DNA from: Faecalicatena fissicatena
Lineage (GTDB): Bacteria > Bacillota > Clostridia > Lachnospirales > Lachnospiraceae
Length of the DNA: 7,939 nt
Assembly (NCBI GenBank): GCA_001028025.1
Contig: LDAQ01000041.1
Span: forward strand, 1 to 7,939
Direction of reading: 5' to 3'
Both the position numbers and the translations under genes were made by a program. Within the stretch, counting starts at the first letter, position 1; each line of letters begins with the position of its first letter. This document shows, in pieces, positions 1 to 6,555 of this stretch. Below the pieces are notes generated by a model. The model was not told where the DNA came from and ran no database searches. It worked only from the letters and a program-made list of their open reading frames with translations.

Positions 1-5
1 AAGAA

Positions 6-220
6 CTCGTTCCCCGGTTGGGTCCCGGACCGGGACAGCGGATGGAATAGAATTGGTGTAACTTTCATATCCCCAGTATGTATGGTCGCTTTTTACTTTA
101 TGAGTATGGGTTTATTTTAAACTATACTCAAGTCTATTAAAAAGACTGCTGGGGATATGAAAGTTACGCCAATTCTATTCCATCCGTTGCCCCGGTCAGG
201 GATCCCACCCGGGGAACGAG
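6..220. repeat. Long inverted repeat 1 (about 71-nt arms, 72-nt AT-rich loop)
   Basis: The left arm (6-76) and right arm (149-220) are reverse complements with only five substitutions and one single-base indel by eye. The part nearest the loop (39-76 against 149-186) differs at one position only. Two of the five substitutions become G-U pairs if the + strand is transcribed, so an RNA hairpin would tolerate them. The loop (77-148) is AT-rich and has its own small stems: GAGTAT/ATACTC at 102-129 and AGTCT/AGACT around 131-147. The left arm also contains a small palindrome, GTCCCGG-A-CCGGGAC, at 22-36. I see no target-site duplication at the ends, no T-run after the right arm, and no protein-coding content. 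It may be a MITE-like remnant, an invertible segment or a structured RNA. The sequence shows the repeat itself; its function is unknown. Confidence 0.9.
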
Positions 221-246
221 CCCTTTCCTACCGTCTGGAAGAGCCA

Positions 247-536
247 GCTTTATGACAGGGATGCCGGGGAGGTACTGGGGCTGTATATGCCGCTGCGAAA
301 TGCTGGAGTGCGCTTACTGCTCCTTGGACAACCGCTGCCGGGCAGGCGGGGAAAAACTTGATCACCAAATCAAGTTTTTGCAGAACCCAGCGCGGGAAAT
401 CATCAGATTTCCCGTGATGTGTTCTGCGTACCCGACTGGCCGGCAGTGGGTGTCCTAGGAGCAGTTGGCAGCACGGTGTGCATTTCGCAGCGGCATATAC
501 AGCCCCAGTACCTCCCCGGCATCCCTGTCATTAAGC
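247..536. repeat. Long inverted repeat 2 with perfect 52-bp outer stem
   Basis: Positions 252-303 and 480-531 are perfect reverse complements over 52 bp. The pairing extends outwards with one mismatch to about 247/536. Inwards, 304-350 and 430-479 remain alignable but with several mismatches and a small gap. The enclosed 351-429 segment folds into two separate hairpins, so the whole unit would form a three-way junction as single-stranded DNA or RNA. It begins 26 bp after inverted repeat 1 and ends about 48 bp before the purC promoter. No flanking direct duplication, transposase or terminator-like T-run was seen. A reading frame spanning 252-458 lies wholly on this structure and is not treated as a gene. 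Confidence 0.92.
351..427. repeat. Two perfect hairpins at the heart of inverted repeat 2
   Basis: The first hairpin has an 11-bp perfect stem, AAAAACTTGAT (352-362) with ATCAAGTTTTT (369-379), closing the loop CACCAA. The second is nested: GCAGAAC (380-386) pairs with GTTCTGC (421-427) and encloses CGGGAAATC (393-401) paired with GATTTCCCG (406-414) around an ATCA tetraloop. They sit side by side between the arms of inverted repeat 2. Three independent perfect stems in 77 nt argue for a maintained structure rather than chance. Confidence 0.85.
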
Positions 537-583
537 GTCCCCGTCCGCCAACGAGTCTAAAGCTCGCTGCCTAAATCCCGATA

Positions 584-612
584 TTGATTTTCGCGCTGCA
601 TTGTATTATAAT
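584..612 (+). promoter_or_regulatory. Sigma-A type promoter of the purC operon
   Basis: A -35 box TTGATT (584-589) and a consensus -10 box TATAAT (607-612) are separated by exactly 17 bp. Transcription should begin near 619, giving a leader of about 78 nt before the purC ATG at 697. I found no recognisable guanine/adenine riboswitch fold and no obvious B. subtilis-style PurBox pair in this leader. The promoter lies just outside inverted repeat 2, which could influence its topology or insulate it from upstream transcription. Confidence 0.75.
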
Positions 613-684
613 CATCATGCGAGACTTTGTTTTTCTTTTAGAAAGACGGCCTTACTACTAATTAATATAAAATGGATAAAGGAC

Positions 685-692
685 AGGTGTGA
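685..692 (+). promoter_or_regulatory. Ribosome binding site that fixes the purC start
   Basis: AGGTGTGA matches the anti-Shine-Dalgarno partner reasonably well and ends 4 nt before the ATG at 697. The longer open frame begins at a TTG at 601 that overlaps the promoter's -10 region and lies upstream of the likely transcription start. The ATG at 697 is therefore the supported start. Confidence 0.7.
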
Positions 693-696
693 ACGT

Positions 697-1404
697 ATGA
701 AAAAATTAGAACAGCTTTACGAAGGAAAAGCAAAAAAGGTATTTGCTACTGATGACCCGGATATCGTAATTGTAGACTATAAAGACGATGCCACCGCTTT
801 TAACGGCGAGAAGAAGGGAACCATTGTTGGGAAAGGCATGATTAATAACCGTATGACCAACTATATCTTTCAGGTGCTGGAAAAAGAAGGCGTGCCGACA
901 CACTATGTAGAGGAACTCAGTGACAGAGAGACTGCAGTGAAGAAAGTGGAGATTGTTCCGCTGGAAGTTATTGTACGTAACGTGGCTGCAGGAAGCTTTT
1001 CTAAGAAGCTTGGGATTGAAGAAGGAAGAAAATTATTAGCACCGACTCTGGAATTCAGTTATAAAGATGATGACCTGGGAGATCCGATGATCAATGATTA
1101 TTTTGCGATTGCGATCGGGGCTGCTACCAGGGAAGAGATTGATAAAATCACAGAATATACCTTCAAGGTGAACGACGTTCTGAGAAAGTTCTTTGATGAA
1201 GCTGGAATCGAACTGATCGACTTCAAGATTGAATTCGGAAGATTCCATGGAGATATTATTCTTGCAGATGAAGTGTCACCGGACACCTGCAGACTCTGGG
1301 ATAAAGAAACACACGAGAAACTGGACAAAGACCGTTTCCGCAGAGATATGGGCAATGTAGAAGATGCATATCAGGAAGTATTTAAGAGAATCGGCATCAA
1401 ATAA
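697..1404 (+). CDS. purC: Phosphoribosylaminoimidazole-succinocarboxamide synthase (SAICAR synthetase)
   Basis: PurC is a cytoplasmic enzyme that condenses CAIR with L-aspartate, using ATP, to give SAICAR in de novo purine synthesis. From the ATG at 697 the product is 235 residues, the usual length of bacterial PurC. The N-terminus carries the nucleotide-binding motif YEGKAKKVF. Both family signatures are visible: VPLEVIVRNVAAGS (R94, N95) and LIDFKIEFG at 173-181 (D175, K177, E179). The conserved segment around LSDRE is also present. The frame stays open upstream to 601, but those 32 codons have no family resemblance and overlap the promoter, so they are excluded. It is the first gene of the pur cluster. 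purF follows 14 nt after its stop codon, so the two are surely co-transcribed. PurB later in the cluster uses its product. Confidence 0.97.
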   Translation: MKKLEQLYEGKAKKVFATDDPDIVIVDYKDDATAFNGEKKGTIVGKGMINNRMTNYIFQVLEKEGVPTHYVEELSDRETAVKKVEIVPLEVIVRNVAAGSFSKKLGIEEGRKLLAPTLEFSYKDDDLGDPMINDYFAIAIGAATREEIDKITEYTFKVNDVLRKFFDEAGIELIDFKIEFGRFHGDIILADEVSPDTCRLWDKETHEKLDKDRFRRDMGNVEDAYQEVFKRIGIK

Positions 1405-1418
1405 TCAGGAGTACATTC

Positions 1419-2858
1419 ATGAGCAGAATTGATAAGATTACGACAGGCTTGGGGGAAGAATGTGGAGTTTTTGGTGCATATGATATGGATGGCGGCAATG
1501 TGGCGCCATCCGTATATTATGGCCTTTTTGCGCTGCAGCACAGGGGACAGGAAAGCTGCGGCATTGCGGTAACTGACACATATGGACAACGAAGGGTTTT
1601 ATCGAAGAAGGGCCTGGGGCTTGTGAACGATGTGTTCGATGAGGAATCCCTGACGGATTTGAAGGGGAATCTGGGAGTCGGACATGTGCGCTATTCTACG
1701 GCAGGGGGAACCCGGGTGGAGAATGCACAGCCGCTCGTTATCAATTACGTGAAGGGGACACTGGCCATCGCCCACAACGGTAATTTGGTCAATGCCATTG
1801 AGTTGAGAAAAGAACTGGAATATACGGGTGCTATTTTCCAGACAACCATTGATTCAGAAGTGATCGCATATCATATTGCCAGAGAACGCCTGAATGTTTC
1901 ACGGGCGGAAGACGCGGTGAAGAATGCGATGAAGAAGATAAAAGGGGCCTATGCCCTGGTAGTCAGCAGCCCGCGCAAGATGATCGGAGCCAGAGATCCT
2001 CTGGGGCTGAAGCCGCTGTGCATCGGGAAAAGGGATCATACGTACTTTCTGGCATCGGAGAGCTGTGCGATTGCGGCGGTCGATGCGGAATTTGTACGGG
2101 ATGTGCTTCCAGGTGAGATTGTCACGATTACAAAAGACGGGATCACATCCGATATGAGCATGGCAGTATCGGCCGAAAAGCAGGCCAGGTGTATTTTCGA
2201 ATACATTTATTTTGCACGGACAGACAGTACACTTGACGGTGTGAATGTTTATCATTCCAGGATTACCGCAGGCAGGGCTCTGGCCGAGTCCTATCCGGTG
2301 GAGGCAGACCTGGTGGTTGGTGTGCCGGATTCCGGGCTGGTGGCGGCGAAGGGGTATTCCGAGCAGTCGGGCATACCTTATGGGATGGCCTTCCACAAGA
2401 ACAGCTATGTGGGAAGGACGTTTATTAAACCCAGCCAGAGCGACCGGGAATCCAGCGTTAAGATTAAGCTGAATGTGATTCCCGAAGTGGTAAAAGGCAA
2501 GAGAATTATTATGGTTGATGATTCGATTGTGCGGGGGACAACCTGTGCAAACATCATAAGAATGTTGAAAAATGCAGGGGCCACCGAAGTTCATGTCAGA
2601 ATCAGTTCGCCGCCGTTTCTGTATCCGTGTTATTTCGGAACCGATGTGCCGTCCAACGAACAGCTCATCGCGCATTCCCATACACCCGAACAGATACGGG
2701 AGATGATAGGCGCCGATTCTCTTGGATATATGGAGGTTGGCAAGCTGAAAAATATGGTGGGAGACCTTGGGTACTGCGATGCATGCTTTACCGGAGAATA
2801 TCCCATGGAAGTGCCTGAAGAAGACATCAGCCAGGCGTTTGAGCAGGGTACCTGGTAG
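1419..2858 (+). CDS. purF: Amidophosphoribosyltransferase (glutamine PRPP amidotransferase), Fe-S type
   Basis: PurF catalyses the committed step of purine synthesis, forming phosphoribosylamine from PRPP and glutamine in the cytoplasm. The 479-residue protein starts with a 14-residue propeptide ending GEE. The glutaminase nucleophile is C15 (ECGVFGAYD), exposed by self-cleavage in this family. The N-terminal Ntn glutaminase domain (about 15-245) has the HRGQES, RYST and AHNGN motifs. The phosphoribosyltransferase domain has the PRPP loop IIMVDDSIVRGTT (362-375). Cysteines C258, C404, C453 and C456 match the four ligands of the structural 4Fe-4S cluster of the B. subtilis-type enzyme, so this copy is the oxygen-sensitive form rather than the E. 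coli type. An AGGAG site precedes the ATG. The gene lies 14 nt after purC and 57 nt before purB, with no terminator in either gap. Family feedback inhibition by AMP/GMP is known but not visible here. Confidence 0.97.
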   Translation: MSRIDKITTGLGEECGVFGAYDMDGGNVAPSVYYGLFALQHRGQESCGIAVTDTYGQRRVLSKKGLGLVNDVFDEESLTDLKGNLGVGHVRYSTAGGTRVENAQPLVINYVKGTLAIAHNGNLVNAIELRKELEYTGAIFQTTIDSEVIAYHIARERLNVSRAEDAVKNAMKKIKGAYALVVSSPRKMIGARDPLGLKPLCIGKRDHTYFLASESCAIAAVDAEFVRDVLPGEIVTITKDGITSDMSMAVSAEKQARCIFEYIYFARTDSTLDGVNVYHSRITAGRALAESYPVEADLVVGVPDSGLVAAKGYSEQSGIPYGMAFHKNSYVGRTFIKPSQSDRESSVKIKLNVIPEVVKGKRIIMVDDSIVRGTTCANIIRMLKNAGATEVHVRISSPPFLYPCYFGTDVPSNEQLIAHSHTPEQIREMIGADSLGYMEVGKLKNMVGDLGYCDACFTGEYPMEVPEEDISQAFEQGTW

Positions 2859-2915
2859 GACGCCTGCTTTTCCCTTTTAAGAGTAATATTTAAAGAAGAA
2901 TAGGAGATTAGATTT

Positions 2916-4349
2916 ATGAGTACGGATCGTTATGTCAGCCCTCTTTCTGAGCGCTACGCGAGCAAAGAGATGCAGTATATATTTTCACCGGACAAGAAAT
3001 TCAGAACATGGAGGAAACTCTGGATTGCCCTTGCCGAGACGGAGAAGGAGCTGGGTCTGAATATCACAGATGAGCAGATAGAGGAGTTAAAGGCCCACGC
3101 GGAAGACATCAATTATGATGTGGCGAAGGAAAGAGAAAAAGTTGTACGCCATGACGTAATGTCCCATGTTTATGCCTATGGCGTACAGTGTCCGAAGGCA
3201 AAAGGCATCATACATCTGGGTGCCACATCCTGCTATGTGGGGGACAATACAGATATTATCGTGATGGCAGAAGCACTGAAGCTGGTGAGAACCAAGCTTG
3301 TCAATGTGATCGCAGAGCTTGCAAAGTTTGCGGATGAGTATAAAGCGCAGCCCACACTGGCATTTACACATTTCCAGCCGGCACAGCCTACTACAGTCGG
3401 AAAGCGTGCGACGCTCTGGATGCAGGAGTTTGAGATGGACCTGGAGGATCTGGATTATGTCCTAGGCAGCCTGAAGCTGCTGGGCTCCAAGGGAACCACA
3501 GGAACCCAGGCAAGTTTTCTGGAACTGTTTGACGGGGATCAGGAGACCATCGACAAGATTGATCCAATGATTGCTGAAAAGATGGGATTTCAGGCATGTT
3601 ATCCCGTGTCCGGACAGACCTATTCCCGAAAAGTGGACACAAGGGTGATGAATGTGGCTGCAGGCATCGCTGCCAGTGCACACAAGTTCTCCAATGATAT
3701 CCGTCTGCTGCAGCACCTGAAAGAAGTGGAAGAGCCGTTTGAGAAGACACAGATTGGATCTTCTGCCATGGCATATAAGAGAAATCCAATGAGAAGTGAG
3801 CGGATCGCATCTCTGTCCAGATACGTGATGATTGACGCTCTGAATCCTGCGGTTACATCCGCGACACAGTGGTTTGAGAGAACACTGGATGATTCTGCAA
3901 ACAAGCGCCTGAGCTTACCGGAGGGATTTCTGGCAATTGACGGTATTCTGGATCTGTGCCTGAATGTTGTGGACGGTCTGGTTGTCTATCCTAAGGTAAT
4001 CGAGAAACGCCTGATGTCAGAACTGCCGTTTATGGCTACCGAGAATATTATGATGGATGCCGTGAAAGCAGGCGGTGACAGGCAGGAACTGCATGAGCGT
4101 ATCCGCGAGCTTTCAATGGAAGCGGGCAGAAACGTAAAAGAAATGGGCCTGGATAATAATCTCCTGGAGTTGATTGCACAGGACGAAGCCTTCAATATGA
4201 CCCTGGAGGACCTGCAGAAGACCATGGATCCTGCAAAATATGTAGGACGTGCAGCGGAACAGGTGGATGCCTATCTCAAAAATGTGATATCTCCTCTGCT
4301 GGAGGAAAACAAAGAGATTCTGGGTGTAAAAGCAGTGATCAACGTATAG
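2916..4349 (+). CDS. purB: Adenylosuccinate lyase, long eukaryote-like form
   Basis: PurB removes fumarate twice in the pathway: SAICAR to AICAR, and adenylosuccinate to AMP. The 477-residue protein belongs to the fumarase/aspartase superfamily. The signature GSSAMAYKRNP starts at G281 and carries the catalytic serine (S282/S283); alanine replaces the common proline at position 286. The general acid/base histidine is H152 in THFQPAQPT. Other landmarks are RHDVMSHV, HLGATSCYVGDNTD, GTTGTQASF and QWFERTLDDSAN. Its length and motifs resemble the human ADSL type more than the shorter (about 430-residue) B. subtilis PurB. An AGGAG box sits 9 nt before the ATG. The stop codon is followed after 14 nt by a strong intrinsic terminator, so purB is the last gene of the cluster. 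Its substrate SAICAR is made by purC, two genes upstream. Confidence 0.96.
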   Translation: MSTDRYVSPLSERYASKEMQYIFSPDKKFRTWRKLWIALAETEKELGLNITDEQIEELKAHAEDINYDVAKEREKVVRHDVMSHVYAYGVQCPKAKGIIHLGATSCYVGDNTDIIVMAEALKLVRTKLVNVIAELAKFADEYKAQPTLAFTHFQPAQPTTVGKRATLWMQEFEMDLEDLDYVLGSLKLLGSKGTTGTQASFLELFDGDQETIDKIDPMIAEKMGFQACYPVSGQTYSRKVDTRVMNVAAGIAASAHKFSNDIRLLQHLKEVEEPFEKTQIGSSAMAYKRNPMRSERIASLSRYVMIDALNPAVTSATQWFERTLDDSANKRLSLPEGFLAIDGILDLCLNVVDGLVVYPKVIEKRLMSELPFMATENIMMDAVKAGGDRQELHERIRELSMEAGRNVKEMGLDNNLLELIAQDEAFNMTLEDLQKTMDPAKYVGRAAEQVDAYLKNVISPLLEENKEILGVKAVINV

Positions 4350-4363
4350 GTCTATAGTCTGAG

Positions 4364-4393
4364 CGGACTCTTCGGAGTCCGTTTTCTTTTTTT
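4364..4393 (+). terminator. Intrinsic terminator of the pur operon
   Basis: CGGACTC (4364-4370) and GAGTCCG (4375-4381) form a perfect 7-bp stem closed by a UUCG tetraloop. TTTTC and seven further T residues follow. This is a textbook rho-independent terminator, 14 nt after the purB stop codon. Confidence 0.95.
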
Positions 4394-4515
4394 ATGAGCT
4401 TCGTTTAGCTGCTTCCGGGCCTGGTCTTAAGTATTGCATTGCTGATCTACACTGGTCTGATTTTGATTCTGCTGAATGCATTATAAGGAATAAGAGAGAA
4501 ATGGCGCTTACTTAA
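4394..4515 (+). other. Possible gene debris: hydrophobic reading-frame fragment
   Basis: Translation from 4409 to the TAA at 4484-4486 gives 25 residues that are almost wholly hydrophobic (LLPGLVLSIALL... ending LLNAL), like the last membrane helix of a transporter or permease. The frame is closed upstream by TAG at 4406-4408. Fourteen nt after the TAA, a purine-rich stretch (GGAATAAGAGAG) precedes an ATG at 4501 whose frame ends after four codons (MALT). The layout looks like the end of one gene and the start of another, both decayed, but the fragment is too short to identify and may be chance. The rest of 4516-4628 shows no recognisable gene. Confidence 0.22.
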
Positions 4516-4628
4516 CTATTATCCTTCCGTGAATGGATATATGGGAAGGCGGACATTTCGGATGGTTGTTTTTCATTGTCAGTAAACAAATTAAATGTCA
4601 GAAATTGGATGTTGTAACAGAAGAAAAG

Positions 4629-4667
4629 GGATATCATATGTTGAGATTCAACTGTGGTATCTTTTTT
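4629..4667 (+). terminator. Orphan intrinsic terminator in the purB-amidohydrolase gap
   Basis: A 14-bp hairpin with one bulged T and two G-U pairs (4629-4643 with 4647-4660, loop GAT) is followed by seven T residues. It is 270 nt beyond the purB terminator and about 180 nt upstream of the next promoter, and no gene lies before it. It could end a small RNA, terminate a lost gene, or act as a backup terminator. Confidence 0.6.
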
Positions 4668-4742
4668 TATGCATGCCTGTAGGTCATGTGAGAAGATGGC
4701 GCCTCATCACTGCTCTCTACTCGATTGCATATTCTTTTTGAA

Positions 4743-4794
4743 GAAAAAATAACGAAAGAATTAAAAAAATTAAAATAATCTAAAAAAATTGAAA
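4743..4794. promoter_or_regulatory. Spaced A-tracts upstream of the amidohydrolase promoter (likely UP element/curved DNA)
   Basis: Runs of A at 4744-4749, 4755-4757, 4763-4769, 4772-4775, 4782-4788 and 4792-4794 lie on the same strand. The main ones are about 10 or 20 bp apart, close to whole helical turns. Such tracts bend DNA and can contact the RNA polymerase alpha subunit. They end about 20 bp before the -35 box. The bending is inferred, not measured. Confidence 0.4.
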
Positions 4795-4810
4795 CTATTT
4801 ATAAATAAAA

Positions 4811-4830
4811 TTGATTTACATTCGAATCAA
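4811..4830. promoter_or_regulatory. Perfect dyad overlapping the -35 box (candidate operator)
   Basis: TTGATT (4811-4816) and AATCAA (4825-4830) are perfect reverse complements separated by 8 bp. The dyad covers the -35 box of the amidohydrolase promoter. A repressor bound here would block RNA polymerase. No regulator gene is seen in the window. Confidence 0.4.
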
Positions 4831-4843
4831 CAGTTGTTATATT
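4815..4843 (+). promoter_or_regulatory. Promoter of the amidohydrolase-transporter operon
   Basis: TTTACA (4815-4820) and TATATT (4838-4843) are separated by 17 bp. The predicted start is near 4850, which leaves a leader of about 25 nt with a GGAGG ribosome site at 4864-4868, 7 nt before the ATG. Confidence 0.65.
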
Positions 4844-4875
4844 TTATTACATAAAAAATTAGTGGAGGTACATAA

Positions 4876-6513
4876 ATGATAAAGACAGACAAGATTTTGC
4901 TAAGTGAAAACATCTTTACCGCAGGTTCGTTAGGAATGGTTTCGGGAGGGGTAGCCATTGCAGATAATAAAATTCTCTGCGTAGGCTCGAAAGAAGAAGT
5001 ACTTGCTCTGGCAGATGAGGACACGGATGTTAGAGATTTTGGCACCAAATTAATTACACCGGGAATATGCGATTCACATCTTCATTTGTTTGCAGGGGCT
5101 TATATGATGTCAGCGCCTTATGTTGGCGGGTATTCGAGTGCAGAAGAATGTGCAAAATCGTTGTATGAGAATTATAAGGCACATGAGGACGAGTATGAAG
5201 AAGGCGAGTGGTTGAGTGCATGTGGATTTGTAATTGCGGAGTGGGATGACCAGGCGCCGCCTACGAAGGAAATACTGGATAAGTATTTCCCGGAACGCCC
5301 GGTATATATTTACGACAGCGATCTGCATGCTGCATGGGTAAATTCAAAAGCGCTGGAATTAGCAGGACTGGCACCAGATACTCCGGATCCACGGTTTGGA
5401 CGTTTTGAACGGGATGCACAGGGGAATATCACTGGATATCTGGTAGAAGAAGCTCAGAATCCGGTTGTGCGGCTTGCATTTAATATTCCTTATGCCAAGG
5501 AACGCAAGTTGATGGAAGAGAAGAGTGATGACATTTGCAAGTATGGAATTACTTCTTTGATTGATATGCGTGCACTGAATAACTACAATATGGGAAATCT
5601 GGACGTGATAAATGACATGGCTGATGATGGTGCACTGAAGTTTCGGTATAATTATGCTACATGCCTGACAGGTACGATTGAGGAAGCATTGGAGCACACA
5701 GAAAAATATGGTGATCCGGAGCAAATGATTTACTATGCAGGGATCAAGGAATTTGTTGATGGTATTGTTGTTGCACATACAGGTCTGCTGCTGGATCCTT
5801 ACACAGACGATGCGAACGCAGCCTATAACTTCTGGGCAACAGATTTGGAATATGATGCACAGCGTGTGAAGGAATATCATAAAAATGGTATCAATCTACA
5901 GTTCCATGCAGTAGGAGACGGCGCAGTGCGAAAGACCATCGAGATGTATGAGGATGCCCTTGCAGAAAATGGAGAGACAGCTTCCCGGATGTCCATTGAG
6001 CATCTGGATATGTCTTCACCTGAAGACTGGGCACGTATGTCAAAGGCAGGCATTATCTGTTCTGTACAGCCTCAGCATCTGGCGCTCTTCCCAACGTATG
6101 AGGATGAGCAGTATGCAGATTGTGTAGGTCCCGTACGGACAAAGAGTCTCTGGGCATTTAAGAGTATGCTGGACAATGGTATTCCTCTGGCTTTTGGAAC
6201 TGACTTTCCGGTTGTCACCTATGATCCCCGAATAAGCCTGCATAGGGCTGTGACACGTACATTTCCGGATGGACAGCCTGCTTCTGGCTGGAATCCGGAG
6301 CAGAAACTTACTCTGTGGGATGCCTTATATGCATATACATGGGGCGGCGCATACAAAGCAGGGAAAGAAGCGGTAGTTGGAAGCCTGGAAAATGGAAAAC
6401 TTGCCGATATAGCTGTCTGGGATTGCAATCTCTTTGAAATTCCTGTGGATGACATTCTGACCTGTAATGTGGAACTCACTGTCTGCGATGGACGTATTGT
6501 GTACGAGGCATAG
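4876..6513 (+). CDS. YtcJ-like metal-dependent amidohydrolase (Amidohydro_3 family)
   Basis: This is a 545-residue amidohydrolase-superfamily enzyme of the YtcJ/COG1574 type. An N-terminal beta-sandwich segment (about 1-60) leads into the metal-binding TPGICDSHLHLF motif with H68 and H70. Further superfamily landmarks in order are KEFVDG (K291 is a candidate bridging or metal-site residue), FHAVGDGA (H344), IEHLD (H376) and FGTDFPV (D443, the catalytic/metal aspartate). The C-terminal GSLENGKLADIAVWD region closes the small sandwich domain. No signal peptide is visible, so it is likely cytoplasmic. Family relatives hydrolyse N-substituted formamides or other amide/cyclic amide bonds, but most are uncharacterised and the substrate cannot be deduced here. 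A GGAGG site and its own promoter precede it. A transporter gene follows after 42 nt, most likely in the same transcript, and may supply or remove its substrate or product. Confidence 0.88.
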   Translation: MIKTDKILLSENIFTAGSLGMVSGGVAIADNKILCVGSKEEVLALADEDTDVRDFGTKLITPGICDSHLHLFAGAYMMSAPYVGGYSSAEECAKSLYENYKAHEDEYEEGEWLSACGFVIAEWDDQAPPTKEILDKYFPERPVYIYDSDLHAAWVNSKALELAGLAPDTPDPRFGRFERDAQGNITGYLVEEAQNPVVRLAFNIPYAKERKLMEEKSDDICKYGITSLIDMRALNNYNMGNLDVINDMADDGALKFRYNYATCLTGTIEEALEHTEKYGDPEQMIYYAGIKEFVDGIVVAHTGLLLDPYTDDANAAYNFWATDLEYDAQRVKEYHKNGINLQFHAVGDGAVRKTIEMYEDALAENGETASRMSIEHLDMSSPEDWARMSKAGIICSVQPQHLALFPTYEDEQYADCVGPVRTKSLWAFKSMLDNGIPLAFGTDFPVVTYDPRISLHRAVTRTFPDGQPASGWNPEQKLTLWDALYAYTWGGAYKAGKEAVVGSLENGKLADIAVWDCNLFEIPVDDILTCNVELTVCDGRIVYEA

Positions 6514-6555
6514 AGCATGTCTCGTACTGGAGGATAGAAAGGAAGTAAACTGATT

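Noticed and set aside
252..458. Open frame of 68 codons, Cys-rich near its N-terminus
   Set aside because: It lies entirely within the arms and central hairpins of inverted repeat 2, has no convincing ribosome site, and resembles no family I know. The frame is most simply a by-product of the palindrome.
1..540. Retron msr-msd, integron attC or CRISPR array
   Set aside because: Long hairpins are compatible with an msd, but no reverse transcriptase is seen in the window. There are no attC core sites or integrase, and no regularly spaced direct repeats for CRISPR.
1..540. Insertion sequence or MITE with target-site duplication
   Set aside because: I compared the bases flanking both inverted repeats and found no direct duplication. 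A MITE origin remains possible but is not supported by ends.
601..696. Upstream extension of purC by 32 codons from a TTG
   Set aside because: It overlaps the -10 box at 607-612, lacks a ribosome site and has no PurC similarity. The ATG at 697 gives the normal family length.
613..696. Purine riboswitch or PurBox in the purC leader
   Set aside because: The leader of about 80 nt shows no three-stem purine aptamer pattern and no clear paired PurBox. It seems unstructured by eye.
1899..2681. Long minus-strand frame of 260 codons opposite purF
   Set aside because: It is fully antisense to the well-supported purF and its translation has no recognisable domain. It is a shadow of codon bias.
4523..4549. 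CCTTCC/GGAAGG hairpin
   Set aside because: It is a six-pair stem with a 15-nt loop and no T-run, and is likely chance.
4660..4740. Possible tRNA or other RNA gene in the gap
   Set aside because: No cloverleaf, T-arm GGTTCGAATC-like block or CCA end was found.
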